DNA from: an uncultured Sphingomonadaceae bacterium
GTDB taxonomy: Bacteria > Pseudomonadota > Alphaproteobacteria > Sphingomonadales > Sphingomonadaceae
Length of the DNA: 64,000 bases
Assembly (NCBI GenBank): GCA_947501695.1
Contig: CANMWO010000001.1
Coordinates: forward strand, 1,178,001 to 1,242,000
Direction: 5' to 3'
The stretch's first letter is position 1. Each line of letters begins with the position of its first letter. The notes beneath the pieces are model-generated. The model was given only the letters and a program-made list of their open reading frames with translations. It searched no databases and was not told where the DNA came from. A program made the position numbers and the translations under genes. Shown here piece after piece: positions 15,889 to 26,078 of this stretch.

Positions 15889-17475
15889 ATGAAACGAAAC
15901 ATTTTATTGTTAACGCTACCGATTCGAAACATTAAAACGATCGTTTTGGTTGGATTTCTCTCCTTCATGGTAAGTGGATGTGATTCTGCTGCCGAAAATG
16001 CCGCGAAAGCAGGTCTAGAGGCTCAACAATTTCTTGATCAACGAAATTTTTATGAAGCACGGAAAGCTATAACCAAGGCTATTGTCGCACGGGATGACGA
16101 TCCTAAACTGCATATTCTCAAAGGCCGTATCGAGCTTGGCTCTGGACGACCCACAGATGCCTTTTTAGCCTATACTGATGCTCTTTCGTTAGAATCTACC
16201 AATCCCGAGGCCTTGCAGGCTGTTTCACAACTTGGACTGCAAACCGGCCACTTACGGGAGGCCGAGCGTGCAGCCGACACAATGTTGTCCTTTTCGCCGG
16301 AACTACCAGAAGCGTTATTGACCAAAGGCTTGATTGCGCTTGTTCGGCGTAAGCACAAAGAGGCGCTAGAAATTGCAGAGCGCATTCTTGTCGCTCGACC
16401 TGGCTATGAAGCGGGAATGATATTAAAGGCAAGAACCTTAGCTTTAACGGGAGATACTTCTGCTGCTTTGGAGTTGTTAGAAGATTCTTCTCCTGAAAGA
16501 AACTATACCGAAGGTGTCGATTTGACGCTGATCGAACTTTTCCGTGAGACTAGCAATCTCCCGGAAATTAAAGCCACCTTCGAAAGGCTGATCAAGCGCA
16601 GGCCAGAGGATGTGGCGCTGAAAATTGATTATGCCAATACGCTTTATAAGTCGGGAGAAGCCACTCAAGCCCGCAGATTAATTGATGGGATGCTGCGCAA
16701 AGGCCTTACTTTAGACAGAGCGCTGACGATGATCACAGACTTGTGGTTGGAATATGAAACAGCACCTATCGACGAAAACCTGTTCGCATTTCTGGAGAAG
16801 GAAGGAACGCTTGAATCCCGTTTGGCAATCGCCCGTTATCTTCTTTCGACCGGAAAACCAGCTGATGCGCGCCGGATCATGCTCTCGGTTTCTACCCGCA
16901 TCTCACCTGAAGCAACCGCAGTCTACGCCCGAACTATCAACGCAACGGGACAAACCAAAGAAGCCGATAGAATTGCATCAGCCATCCTCGTTGATGATGA
17001 AACGAACGCGGATGCCTTGTTAGTTCGCGTAAAACAAACATTGGCCCGCAAGGATTTTGCAAAGGCCATTAACGATGCTCAGATCATTGTCAGGGATAAT
17101 CCCAAATTTCGCGCCGGCTATTTGAGCCTTATCGAAGTATATGCCGCAAAAAATGATAAAAATGGCGCAAAACGGGTGTTTGGAGACGCTGCTAAACAGC
17201 TTCCGCAAGACCCTATTCTCTTTACTGCCTATACCCAATTCCTGTTGAACAATGGCGATAGTGTAAGAGCCGTATCTGCTGCTAGAACGTTTGCCCGTAA
17301 CGCCCCGGCATCTGTAAGGGCTTGGCGGCTATATCAAAAAACATGCGCAGAATCTGGACTGGAACGATGCAAAGTTGACGCGATTGCCGGCGAGAAGGCC
17401 GCTAACGACATTTTTGCAGTAGATCTTCCCCTAGGCGCTCCACCAACGCGTGGACTCTTCGGGCGTTTGGAATAA
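15889..17475 (+). CDS. TPR-repeat lipoprotein of PEP-CTERM/EPS locus (PrsT-like)
   Basis: 528 residues. A hydrophobic N-terminus leads to the lipobox MVSGC with Cys31 as the lipidation site. The rest is a chain of tetratricopeptide-like helical pairs, with blocks such as PKLHILKGRIELGSGRPTDA and PEALLTKGLIALVRRKHKEA. This layout matches the TPR lipoproteins that accompany PEP-CTERM systems, though it is shorter than classical PrsT. A scaffold role in the periplasm for polysaccharide assembly or export is likely by analogy. It is divergent from the OPX gene, and its stop overlaps the start of the WecB-type gene (TAATG). Confidence 0.83.
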   Translation: MKRNILLLTLPIRNIKTIVLVGFLSFMVSGCDSAAENAAKAGLEAQQFLDQRNFYEARKAITKAIVARDDDPKLHILKGRIELGSGRPTDAFLAYTDALSLESTNPEALQAVSQLGLQTGHLREAERAADTMLSFSPELPEALLTKGLIALVRRKHKEALEIAERILVARPGYEAGMILKARTLALTGDTSAALELLEDSSPERNYTEGVDLTLIELFRETSNLPEIKATFERLIKRRPEDVALKIDYANTLYKSGEATQARRLIDGMLRKGLTLDRALTMITDLWLEYETAPIDENLFAFLEKEGTLESRLAIARYLLSTGKPADARRIMLSVSTRISPEATAVYARTINATGQTKEADRIASAILVDDETNADALLVRVKQTLARKDFAKAINDAQIIVRDNPKFRAGYLSLIEVYAAKNDKNGAKRVFGDAAKQLPQDPILFTAYTQFLLNNGDSVRAVSAARTFARNAPASVRAWRLYQKTCAESGLERCKVDAIAGEKAANDIFAVDLPLGAPPTRGLFGRLE

Positions 17476-18281
17476 TGTCCGAAATCACAGAACGGCCTTC
17501 CGGTAAAATCAAACCTCCATCGCCCGAGACAACGATAGCCTTTCTGGGTATCGAAATTGTACCGTTGGATTTGCCACAAGCGCTGGATGCCATCGGCCAA
17601 ATGGCTAAAAAAGAACAGTTTTCTTATGTGGTTACACCTAATGTCGACCATATCGTGAACCTGTACCCCGAGATATCCGAACCCCGCAGCGATGCTTTTC
17701 GAGCCGCCTATGATGCAGCATCTTTAACATTGTGCGACAGCCGTGTCGTTCGCGCTTTAGCGCGCATTGCCGGCATTGAGTTGACTGTGGTACCCGGAAG
17801 TGACCTGACCGCATCCCTTTTCCAGACCAAGTTGGGGCAGGGAGACAGAGTGGCAATTATTGGCGGCGACGAAAACTTACTCGATGATCTTTCGCGGCTA
17901 TTCCCAGCTCCCACTTATACCCAGCATATCCCGCCTATGGGCGTCCTAAACAATCCGGAAGCCATGACCGATATTGTCGATTTTATCGAAGATACCAAGG
18001 CGCATTATGTGTTGTTTGCCATTGGCGCACCGCAAAGCGAGATCATAGCGCATCAATGCCGACAATCAGGTAAATGTACTGGCGTAGGTTTATGTATCGG
18101 AGCTTCACTTGAATTCATAACATCAGCCAAAAAACGTGCGCCAGTCTGGATGCAAAAAGCCGGCCTGGAATGGTCCTTCAGGCTGTTTAGCGAACCCTCT
18201 CGACTGTGGCGTCGCTATCTAATCGAGGGACCCAAAATATTTAAAATCTTTCTAGAACATACTAAGTCTGGCAAGCCCTGA
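17475..18281 (+). CDS. WecB/TagA/CpsF family glycosyltransferase (GT26)
   Basis: 268 residues. The hallmark blocks are FLGIEIVPLDL, VTPNVDHIVNL (motif with the proposed catalytic Asp/Asn), VPGSDLT, and the C-terminal GASLEFITSAKKRAPVWMQKAGLEW, here given in part: KRAPVWMQKAGLEW. It transfers an N-acetylmannosamine-, mannosaminuronate- or glucose-type sugar to a lipid-linked acceptor in the cytoplasm. The start overlaps the TPR lipoprotein stop by one base, so the two are co-expressed. Its C-terminal amphipathic region fits membrane attachment. Confidence 0.87.
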   Translation: MSEITERPSGKIKPPSPETTIAFLGIEIVPLDLPQALDAIGQMAKKEQFSYVVTPNVDHIVNLYPEISEPRSDAFRAAYDAASLTLCDSRVVRALARIAGIELTVVPGSDLTASLFQTKLGQGDRVAIIGGDENLLDDLSRLFPAPTYTQHIPPMGVLNNPEAMTDIVDFIEDTKAHYVLFAIGAPQSEIIAHQCRQSGKCTGVGLCIGASLEFITSAKKRAPVWMQKAGLEWSFRLFSEPSRLWRRYLIEGPKIFKIFLEHTKSGKP

Positions 18282-18343
18282 TCGATCAAAAGCGGTTCTT
18301 ATTTGATGTTTCCTGACCCTTTTAACTAAGTAGTTTCCGACGG

Positions 18344-19579
18344 CTATTCATCATTCTTAGGATCCGTGAATATGTCTTCACCAGACCGCCGTGTCCTGAT
18401 CCAACGGGTTTCACTGCCACGCAGAAAATTCAAATAGACCGGGACTTTCCAAAGGATGTAAATCGGTATTCTTATCAAAGCGCCGAAGGTTAAAATCCTC
18501 CGTCCTTCCATGATCCAAGCCCCAATCGTCATGAATATTGCTGCAACTACCGTCGTCAACAACAACATGAAGGGCAGGGGTGTACTACCTAAATAGGTCG
18601 CAAAAGCCAGCAAGAACAAAGCACCCATTCCCGTCGCCATCAGTAGAGCCAAAGGCGGTACCAGTAGATGTAATCCAAGAAAAAATTGTGATGCTGAAAA
18701 CTTACCAAACCCAGAAGCTATAAGTGGAATTGCATGGTGCCGGGCCGTGGTCAGGAACCCATGTTCCCACCGCGTTCGCTGTACCAACGTATCTTCCTTC
18801 GCTGCCGCTTCACTAGAAACGCCGGCATCCTCTAGGAAAAACGGCGGATGCCCTTGCTTGGTAATGGTTATACCGAGCCCCAAATCTTCAGCAAGATCAC
18901 TATTTGCAAGCGGAGCGTTCGCAAATATCTGCCATGGGAAAGCCATTCCCGTACCGGTTAACAAAGCAGCGCCGCCAAGCCTTGTCATTCCCCGTTGACG
19001 GACTAGGTTTTTCACAATCATGGCGAAATTAGATATTTGCACAACAGGCGACACGTCCGACGCGCTGTGGATAAGATTGGTGGCTTGAACGGGAACAGAT
19101 TTACTTATGACGGCCGAAGCCAACTTGGCCGCACTCTTCTTGTCCAGAGCACAATCTGCATCGAGAACAATCACGCAATCTGGCGGACTTTCTGACAATA
19201 TATCGCGACCGAAAGCCAAGGCATATCCTTTGCCGCGTTGAGTTGCATTGCTGCGTTCTACCACTTCAGCACCGGCGGTTCGCGCCAGTACAGCCGTGTT
19301 GTCACTGCAATTATCGGCTACGACGAGAATACGGGTTCCTGCAGGGATATCGTCGAGCAATCCCTCAATAGTCTGTGTTATAATTGATGCCTCATTATGG
19401 GCGGGAATCAATATTGCTATATTGAGGTCTTTCGCTAGCGCGGATTGACTGACGCTATTCCGGTCACTGCTGCGAAAAAGACCAAAGCTCAATTCTAAGA
19501 CATAAATGGTGAATAAAAATGCTAGTGGCAGAGCCAAAAGCCAAGAGACAAGAGACAACCCGCTTTCCCAAACAATCAT
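18344..19579 (-). CDS. Membrane GT2 glycosyltransferase with QxxRW motif
   Basis: 411 residues. One N-terminal membrane segment, then a GT2 domain with IPAHNEAS, VVADNCSDNT, the metal motif VLDADCALD, the acceptor-side AEDLGL and the QRTRWEHG (QxxRW) motif, then three C-terminal membrane segments. That set is typical of processive synthases of the cellulose/hyaluronan/poly-GlcNAc type, though many non-processive members share it. The gene overlaps the end of the upstream DUF1996 gene (ATGA at 19576-19579), so the two are a coupled pair. It might build a second glycan alongside the Wzx/Wzy polymer. Confidence 0.85.
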   Translation of the reverse strand: MIVWESGLSLVSWLLALPLAFLFTIYVLELSFGLFRSSDRNSVSQSALAKDLNIAILIPAHNEASIITQTIEGLLDDIPAGTRILVVADNCSDNTAVLARTAGAEVVERSNATQRGKGYALAFGRDILSESPPDCVIVLDADCALDKKSAAKLASAVISKSVPVQATNLIHSASDVSPVVQISNFAMIVKNLVRQRGMTRLGGAALLTGTGMAFPWQIFANAPLANSDLAEDLGLGITITKQGHPPFFLEDAGVSSEAAAKEDTLVQRTRWEHGFLTTARHHAIPLIASGFGKFSASQFFLGLHLLVPPLALLMATGMGALFLLAFATYLGSTPLPFMLLLTTVVAAIFMTIGAWIMEGRRILTFGALIRIPIYILWKVPVYLNFLRGSETRWIRTRRSGEDIFTDPKNDE

Positions 19580-20793
19580 GAACTTCCACCACTCTCCTTT
19601 GGAAAGCCTGTCTCCACTCCATGATCGTGAACGTGCAAACCGGGGTCAGGTGGGGGATCAAATATTCTGGGCATACTTTTGTGATTATAACCATTGATCG
19701 GTTTCAACTGCTTACCATTTCCTAGTTCACCGCCCGAGCAATTGAGCATTCTATTGATGCAATGTGCTGTCCAGAGAGCCAATGCCTCGTCATCCCAAGC
19801 GCCAAACCAATCGGTATGAAAGGTCGATCCCGGTTTTGCCGGTTTCATTCCCGGCATGTAGTCCGAAGACAGATGCCAACTGGGGCTCTTTGCATCCCAT
19901 TCTCCGGAGCGATCTAATGTGTCATCCGTTTCATACCAAGCGCCTAAAGTAAATCTCGGCATCCGAAACGGATGAGATTTTGGGCACAATGGTCTTCCGT
20001 CATTTGCATAGCTGGCATAGGCAACATGTGAGCGATGGTCTTCGCTATCAAGATTGCGGCCATCCCAACAATTTGGTGCATTGATAATGGCCCCGATTTT
20101 AGAGCCATTTGGGCAATTTTGCGCAGCTGTTACAATATCGGGATATTTGCCAGGCTTGGCTCCTGGTCCGTCACAATTAAAGTATCCATTTCCAGTTTTT
20201 TCTCCCGTTTTATTCAGCATATCGTGACCAAAGATGAAACGAAGCCCTCTAGGGATACCAATACATTTCTTTATAGGTTTATCGCCTCGAGCGATGCAAT
20301 TCTGCGAGTTATCGGGAAGACGTTTATAATATATACTAACGTATATTGGCTTTACGACTTTTCCCCGTCCATTCATCATTGCTGGCATCCAGTAAGCAGA
20401 GCGGTTTAGCCTATTGTTACAAGTGCTGTCTCCCGTTTTGCGAAGGCTTTCGTAATTGGAATGCGCATCTGCCGCTGTGTTGCCAAAAAATTGGTGTAGA
20501 TGAGATTTACCCGGCTCTCCTGGATATACGATTGGATCATCATAGCTTAGTTGACCGGCGCTACACAAAAAGCGAAAGGCCCCGACAACATCAGGGGCAG
20601 CGCTCGGTGGAATTTTACCGTGCCCCCACCCCGGGACATAATCCGGTGCCACATCGAAGTTGCTGGGGATGGATGGAAGCTCCACACCATCAGGCATAGC
20701 ATCAGGCTCCGCAAGTGCTGAGCCACAGCTGAAAATAGTGACCAAGGTAAGAGCAGTCCTTAAAAATTGCATGATGGAGGGTATGTCTTTCAT
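19576..20793 (-). CDS. Secreted DUF1996-domain protein
   Basis: About 405 residues from ATG 20793; a later ATG at 20772 is also possible and neither has a good ribosome site. A signal peptide ends in CGSALA. The domain has the DUF1996 features: GAFRFLCSAGQLSYDDPIVY near its start, the HLHQFFGN motif, and cysteines spaced as for disulfides (for example STCNNRLN and PNCWDG). His, Asp and aromatic residues are rich, suggesting a carbohydrate-related or metal-related active site, but function is not established for this family. It is followed by an overlapping QxxRW glycosyltransferase. A role in modifying or binding the exported glycan is inferred from context alone. Confidence 0.82.
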   Translation of the reverse strand: MKDIPSIMQFLRTALTLVTIFSCGSALAEPDAMPDGVELPSIPSNFDVAPDYVPGWGHGKIPPSAAPDVVGAFRFLCSAGQLSYDDPIVYPGEPGKSHLHQFFGNTAADAHSNYESLRKTGDSTCNNRLNRSAYWMPAMMNGRGKVVKPIYVSIYYKRLPDNSQNCIARGDKPIKKCIGIPRGLRFIFGHDMLNKTGEKTGNGYFNCDGPGAKPGKYPDIVTAAQNCPNGSKIGAIINAPNCWDGRNLDSEDHRSHVAYASYANDGRPLCPKSHPFRMPRFTLGAWYETDDTLDRSGEWDAKSPSWHLSSDYMPGMKPAKPGSTFHTDWFGAWDDEALALWTAHCINRMLNCSGGELGNGKQLKPINGYNHKSMPRIFDPPPDPGLHVHDHGVETGFPKESGGSS

Positions 20794-20978
20794 AACGATA
20801 GTTTTAATCAGCATATCTGTGTAACAAGTTCGCGATCTGGCGTCACGATGATTATCCACTCTATGAAACCAGAATTTTCCAAGTTTTTGGCACTTACTGA
20901 TTAAATATATCATCACTATTGCTAGCTAAGGTAGCCGCATGTATCGAACAGCGCATTGATTTTACCGGAGATATTGGC

Positions 20979-21950
20979 ATGAGCCGCGATTATTTTTTAC
21001 AAAAACGAGTATTGGTTACCGGCGGCTGCGGCTTTCTTGGTTCACATCTTGTCGATCGGCTGATCGAGCAGGGACACGAAGTCTTATGCGTCGATAATCT
21101 GTTTACGGGATCGAAAAGCAATATCGCTCATTTGCTGCAGCATCCCCGTTTTGAATTTATGCGCCATGACGTTTGCTTGCCGTTGTTCGTTGAGGTTGAC
21201 GAAATCTACAACCTTGCCTGTCCTGCCTCTCCGATTCACTATCAACATGATCCTGTGCAGACCACCAAGGTTTCCGTGCATGGAGCCATTAACATGCTGG
21301 GCCTTGCTAAACGTTTGAAATGCAGGATTCTGCAAGCATCTACCAGTGAAGTATATGGAGATCCCGTCGTGCATCCGCAGACCGAAGATTACTGGGGCAA
21401 TGTGAACCCGATCGGTATTCGTTCCTGCTATGATGAAGGCAAACGCTGCGCCGAAACCTTGTTTTTCGACTATAATCGGCAACATGGTATCGAGATAAAA
21501 GTTGCCCGAATATTCAACACTTATGGCCCGCGCATGCACCCTTCTGACGGCCGGGTCGTATCCAATTTCATAATGCAAGCCATTAAAGGCGAGGATATTA
21601 CCATCTTCGGCAATGGCAGCCAGACACGCAGTTTCTGTTATGTTGATGATCTGGTCGATGGCCTGATGAAACTGATGAACAGTCGCGAGGGTTTTACCGG
21701 ACCGGTAAACATTGGTAATCCCAACGAATTTTCTATCCGCGAGCTGGCAGAACTAGTTGTAGAGATGACGGATTCCGGTTCAAAAATAATCGATCTGCCA
21801 TTGCCACAAGATGATCCAAAACAGCGCCAGCCTAATATTGGTTTAGCAAGATCTGAACTCGGTTGGGAACCATCAATCGAGTTGAAAGAAGGTCTGGAAA
21901 AAACAATCGCCTATTTTGAAAGTCTCGACAAAATACCTGCTCAGGTCTGA
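20979..21950 (+). CDS. uxs: UDP-glucuronate decarboxylase (UDP-xylose synthase)
   Basis: 323 residues of the short-chain dehydrogenase/epimerase fold. The start ATG 20979 has GGAG eight bases upstream; an earlier TTG lacks one. NAD+ site GGCGFLG at residues 15-21, catalytic Tyr151 and Lys155 in the CYDEGK motif, and the [14 protein letters not shown] and [14 protein letters not shown] blocks that mark UXS. It converts UDP-glucuronate to UDP-xylose in the cytoplasm, so xylose is probably in the polymer. No UDP-glucose dehydrogenase is seen in the window. It converges on the GT4 gene with a ten-base overlap. Confidence 0.9.
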   Translation: MSRDYFLQKRVLVTGGCGFLGSHLVDRLIEQGHEVLCVDNLFTGSKSNIAHLLQHPRFEFMRHDVCLPLFVEVDEIYNLACPASPIHYQHDPVQTTKVSVHGAINMLGLAKRLKCRILQASTSEVYGDPVVHPQTEDYWGNVNPIGIRSCYDEGKRCAETLFFDYNRQHGIEIKVARIFNTYGPRMHPSDGRVVSNFIMQAIKGEDITIFGNGSQTRSFCYVDDLVDGLMKLMNSREGFTGPVNIGNPNEFSIRELAELVVEMTDSGSKIIDLPLPQDDPKQRQPNIGLARSELGWEPSIELKEGLEKTIAYFESLDKIPAQV

Positions 21951-23032
21951 TTGCGCTTCAGTACCGTCAGATACTCACGATATTGGCGAGCAATATTGGA
22001 CCAAGCGAAGCTGTTAGCTCGAGTTGATACCGATGCGGGAGCTGCCTCTCGCGTTGCCAATGCATCGGTGAGGGCTTGCGTTACCGATGGAATATCCTGC
22101 GTATCAACCAAAAACTCTTCATCGCCAACGATCCAGCGCAGGCGAGGCGTATCGTGACCAACAATCGGTAAGCCGCAAGCCATGGCTTCGGGGAATACAT
22201 TTCCGAAGGACTCCAGCAACGACATATGCAAGAAAACATCTGCTGATTGATAGAGTGTCGGCATTTGATCAGCTGTGACAGTGAGTTGCGTGAAACGTTC
22301 AGGCAACAGCTCTTCTGCCAAGGCTTTCACTTCTTCACGCATCGGCCCATCACCAGCGACCACAAGATGGGTATCGCCCATCGGCGCCGCAGCTCTGATG
22401 CCATCCATCACTCGTTTTGTGGGAATAAGCGCGCTCACCATCAATATGATTTTACGATCTGTAGGAAAGCCTAATGCGGCTCTGTCGCCCGATCCCAACT
22501 TGAAACGATCAATTGATATGCCATTGGGGATCAGAGCACAATTCCATTGGTCCTTGTTAGTCTCGTAATAATCCGGGTTTGTGCAGACTAGCCCGTCGCA
22601 GGAAAAGAAACGATATTCTGCGTCGTTGGAAACCGCGGGCCATTCCCCATTCTGGGTAATAAACAGATTTAATGGCTTCTTACCTCCCCAAACCGGGCGA
22701 CGCAGAACCATATTCGTGAAGGGAAAAGAACAAGTCAGTACAGCATCAAAGTCCGATGGCTTGTATCGCAAGGCCAAGTTGGCCGCAAAAGTGGCTTCTT
22801 CATATACTGTTTCGCTACGAAAGAGCGGAATGGAAGGAAATTTTTCAAAGTTTTCGCGACGGATTGAACTGGCATGTATGAACTTATAGGGGTCATCAGG
22901 CCGTGATTGTCCGGAGCCGATGACCGTTACATCATCGCCCGTTTTCGCTAGCTCTGCAGCGACTGACAAGAGAGCAATTTCTGCACCGCGTTCATATTTG
23001 TGAAAGCCCGGTAGAGCGAACAACAATCTCAT
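21941..23032 (-). CDS. Family 4 glycosyltransferase
   Basis: 363 residues, GT-B fold. The N-terminal domain begins [18 protein letters not shown], where the family binds acceptor. The C-terminal domain has the donor-binding pattern [25 protein letters not shown], and the EX7E motif in [20 protein letters not shown]. No membrane segment. It probably adds a sugar such as xylose or mannose during repeat-unit assembly. It overlaps the converging UXS gene by ten bases. Confidence 0.88.
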   Translation of the reverse strand: MRLLFALPGFHKYERGAEIALLSVAAELAKTGDDVTVIGSGQSRPDDPYKFIHASSIRRENFEKFPSIPLFRSETVYEEATFAANLALRYKPSDFDAVLTCSFPFTNMVLRRPVWGGKKPLNLFITQNGEWPAVSNDAEYRFFSCDGLVCTNPDYYETNKDQWNCALIPNGISIDRFKLGSGDRAALGFPTDRKIILMVSALIPTKRVMDGIRAAAPMGDTHLVVAGDGPMREEVKALAEELLPERFTQLTVTADQMPTLYQSADVFLHMSLLESFGNVFPEAMACGLPIVGHDTPRLRWIVGDEEFLVDTQDIPSVTQALTDALATREAAPASVSTRANSFAWSNIARQYREYLTVLKRNQT

Positions 23033-23093
23033 TTTAGCTAAATCCCCGATATTTCACGCTTCGTTACCGCAATGGTAGATGAAATCAAATGCG

Positions 23094-23639
23094 TTAATTA
23101 TCTTTCAGTGCCGCGTTCGCCGGACGAAAAATATCCCACATGTCCAGCATCGCCGATATCAGGACAACGAAGGCCAAAGACGCCCACATCCAACCGATAA
23201 GCATTACACCTCCAAAAATTTGATAGAGCAGGGCATCGACATGGTGAAATGAGATGATTTCCAATATGAACAATGAGATTAAAACCACGGTAGCCACTGT
23301 AGCCGCTACGTGATTTTTGGCCTGCAACCTCGCTTCATTTGCTAACGCGCGATAAATTACCAATAACAGCAGCCCAAACGCCAGCGATGTTACCACCAAT
23401 GCCCATTGGATCATTGCACGGTCACCATATATGCCCGCTGACTGCATGACGTCATTAACTATCGTGCGAAGTTGGTGACGCCATCCCCTTGATATCTCTA
23501 GCAAAAATAGAAAATACATGACTGCTAGTAGCCTCCATTTAGTCCAAGTGGCAAAGTGTCCAGCTAACATGCAACTCAAAACGGCACTAAGAAATGCCAA
23601 TAATCCGACGGCCTGAGTTGGGTTTTCGAATAGCGACAT
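23094..23639 (-). CDS. Small polytopic membrane protein of unknown function
   Basis: 181 residues with about five hydrophobic segments (for example VGLLAFLSAVLSCMLAG, WRLLAVMYFLFLLEI, ALVVTSLAFGLLLLVIY, ATVATVVLISLFILEII and LIGWMWASLAFVVLI). I recognise no catalytic motif. It is divergent from the second O-antigen-ligase-like gene, with 54 bases between the starts. Its place in the island suggests an accessory role in glycan assembly, but that is inferred only from location. Confidence 0.6.
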   Translation of the reverse strand: MSLFENPTQAVGLLAFLSAVLSCMLAGHFATWTKWRLLAVMYFLFLLEISRGWRHQLRTIVNDVMQSAGIYGDRAMIQWALVVTSLAFGLLLLVIYRALANEARLQAKNHVAATVATVVLISLFILEIISFHHVDALLYQIFGGVMLIGWMWASLAFVVLISAMLDMWDIFRPANAALKDN

Positions 23640-23693
23640 TTTAACTCAATAGCCTATAGTGAACGCCACGAGAAAATGGGCAGGAACGATTTG

Positions 23694-25106
23694 ATGAGCG
23701 CAATATCAGCGACCTATATTGCATTCCTCATATTGGGAATAGCGACATTCGCTGTCCTGAAGCCACGAAAAGCCGTGGCGATAGTCTATATCTGCGGCCT
23801 CTTGTTCTTACCAGTCTCCTACTACCCATCATTGCCAACTGAAATTTCAGATACTGCAACGTTCTCTTCCTATCAAATCATGACTTCGGCCCTACCGGCT
23901 GACAGCCTTATCAACAAAGCGTTGATAGCGGCAATAACGGCATTAATCGGTGCGATGATATTCGATCATCGGAAACTAATAAAGTTCCGCCCAACAATCA
24001 TTGACCTGCCCATGACTTGTTGGTGCTTTTGGCCACTAATCCAATCCTTTTTTGGCGATGCCAATCCAGCGGGTTGGATATCAAGCCTTTACATCTTCAG
24101 CATTTGGGGAGCGCCTTGGTTTCTTGGACGCATATATTTTCATGAACGGGCAGGGCGCCTAGAACTGGCAGATATAGTGGTAGGAGCCACATTATTGCTC
24201 CTGCCCATCACCCTTATCGAAGGAATTTCGGGGCAACGTGTGTATGAGTGGATATTTGGCATACATCCCTTTGCCAATGTCGGAGCAGAACGGTATTTTG
24301 GATATCGACCGCTCGCCATGTTCGAAGACGGGAACCAATATGGATTATGGCTATGTTGTGCGGCACTATTGGCCGTCTGGCGTCTGAAAACGCTATCTCA
24401 GGATGATAGCAAATTATTACGTACGGTCGTGGCAGTTATATTATGCCTGATGGCAATAGCTGCCCAATCTGTTGGTGCTTTAATGTTAATATTCGCCGGT
24501 ATGACGGTACTCCATTCGGAGAGACTGTTAAGCTATTCCCGGAAAATAGCATTGCCGGCATTGATCGTGATGTCTCTTGGACTAGGAGTGTATGTCAGTG
24601 GTGCCATCCCACTTAGATCGCTCGCAAAAGAAACTGTTGTCGGTCAGATCACCTTGGAAGCCTTGCGCAAGTCGGGGCGCAATTCTTTCTCATGGAGAAT
24701 ATCCCAAGATCAACATTCCATACTTCGGATTCAAGAAGATTTAGTGGTCGGATCCGGCCATTGGGATTGGTGGCGAGAACTCGGCCGACGTCCATGGGGA
24801 TTGCTATTGTTACTCGTGGGTCAATTTGGTCTAATTGGACTAGTACTGGCGCTGGGCTCACCATTTGGCGCGATCTTGTCGAGATCGCGCATGAACCGGT
24901 CTCGCGAAACAGGAAAGACGGAGCCAAATAAGCCACAAAGCAGCTCTTCTTCAGCTCTCGCCTTCACTGTTATAATAGCTGTCACGCTAATTGATGCACT
25001 GATGAATGCATTTATTTTCCTTCCGGCGGTGATGTTTTCCGGAAGTCTTTCACGTCATTTTGATATAAAAAAGTCTAACCCGCTGGGACTTCAACAGCTT
25101 CCTTAA
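23694..25106 (+). CDS. Second O-antigen ligase/polymerase-like membrane protein
   Basis: 470 residues from ATG 23694, which has AGGA eight bases upstream; an earlier in-frame start exists at 23676. It has about eleven to twelve hydrophobic segments and a periplasmic loop near residues 320-370. The loop carries SWRISQDQHSI and GSGHWDWWREL rather than a clear HNxY ligase signature. It is therefore more likely a Wzy-type polymerase than a ligase; the family is diverse and this is a topology-based call. Its 3' end overlaps the converging EpsD-type gene by 32 bases. Tail residues are charged and serine-rich before the last membrane segments. Confidence 0.72.
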   Translation: MSAISATYIAFLILGIATFAVLKPRKAVAIVYICGLLFLPVSYYPSLPTEISDTATFSSYQIMTSALPADSLINKALIAAITALIGAMIFDHRKLIKFRPTIIDLPMTCWCFWPLIQSFFGDANPAGWISSLYIFSIWGAPWFLGRIYFHERAGRLELADIVVGATLLLLPITLIEGISGQRVYEWIFGIHPFANVGAERYFGYRPLAMFEDGNQYGLWLCCAALLAVWRLKTLSQDDSKLLRTVVAVILCLMAIAAQSVGALMLIFAGMTVLHSERLLSYSRKIALPALIVMSLGLGVYVSGAIPLRSLAKETVVGQITLEALRKSGRNSFSWRISQDQHSILRIQEDLVVGSGHWDWWRELGRRPWGLLLLLVGQFGLIGLVLALGSPFGAILSRSRMNRSRETGKTEPNKPQSSSSSALAFTVIIAVTLIDALMNAFIFLPAVMFSGSLSRHFDIKKSNPLGLQQLP

Positions 25107-25971
25107 TAACATCCGGCGTTTCTGTAACACCACCCTTGTCTGCAGCTGGCGCAAAGCCATCCTGATATGTAATTTCAGACTTTGCTTTGGCTTCAGTCAA
25201 TCGTTGCTTCATAATCTTTGCCATCTCTTCATTCCGAATGGCCTTAACTGCAACAGGGCCAGCTTGTTCGGCATTAAAGGGGACTTTTTGTTGCGCCTTG
25301 ATCACGTTCGCAGTCACAGTCGCACCAGTTGGGATCACAAATGGCTCACCCGGGGCAAGCGAAACAATCTGTGCCATCATTGCGGGTGGTACCTGAACTG
25401 AATCCATTTGGGCGGATTTTCGAGCAAATTGGATGCCCATCTCGGTCAATATCCGTTCAACATCAGCAAGTGTATTCGCTACCTCCAACTGCTTCAGATC
25501 ACCAAGGTTGGCGGGAGCTGGAAAAATAACCTGATCAACAGCGTAAACTGTACGATTTGCAAAAGTAAATGGATTGGCTTCTGTATAGCGGTCTATTGCG
25601 GCTTGGTCCGGAACCTTGATAGTGGTGCCAGCTTTGTCAGCATACATGCGAACCAACAAAGCTTCGCTAAGCTGGCGTTCACGGATGAGATATGATGGGT
25701 CTTGGTCGATACCACTTTCCTTGGCTGCTTGGGCCAATAACCGGCGATCAACTATCTGCTGCAGCGCTTGCTGTTTGAGTATATCCTTATCCGCGCCTTC
25801 AGGAATATTTGCTTCGCTCAACGCTGCGTTGATTTCCTGGAGTGTCACCTCTTCACCATTCACAACCGCGGCCACCTGACCTTCGGCTGTTTTTTCACAA
25901 CCGCTCAGCATTACGGCGCCTGCGGTAAGGCACATTAGAGCGCGTTTTTTAACAGATATAATGTTCAACAT
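25075..25971 (-). CDS. epsD: EpsD-family peptidyl-prolyl isomerase lipoprotein
   Basis: 298 residues from ATG 25971, chosen because AGGAG lies seven bases upstream and a lipoprotein signal starts there; a longer frame begins at 26061. Lipobox MLSGC places the lipidated Cys at residue 25. An SurA-like N-terminal helical domain (VVNGEEVTLQEINAAL) precedes a parvulin-like segment around VYAVDQVIFPAP to SLAPGEPF. The EpsD proteins of PEP-CTERM/exosortase loci look like this. It probably acts as a periplasmic folding factor for polysaccharide or sorting-system proteins. It lies beside epsI and xrtV on the same strand, with the small accessory gene in between on the other strand. Confidence 0.84.
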   Translation of the reverse strand: MLNIISVKKRALMCLTAGAVMLSGCEKTAEGQVAAVVNGEEVTLQEINAALSEANIPEGADKDILKQQALQQIVDRRLLAQAAKESGIDQDPSYLIRERQLSEALLVRMYADKAGTTIKVPDQAAIDRYTEANPFTFANRTVYAVDQVIFPAPANLGDLKQLEVANTLADVERILTEMGIQFARKSAQMDSVQVPPAMMAQIVSLAPGEPFVIPTGATVTANVIKAQQKVPFNAEQAGPVAVKAIRNEEMAKIMKQRLTEAKAKSEITYQDGFAPAADKGGVTETPDVIKEAVEVPAG

Positions 25972-26078
25972 GGTTACTTCTCCTGGAGTTTTGTCCAGTA
26001 AAAAGACAAAACGAATCATTGGCTTGTTAGACGACCCATAAAAATATACAGCAGCTTGCATAGCAACGGAGGGTTGAA

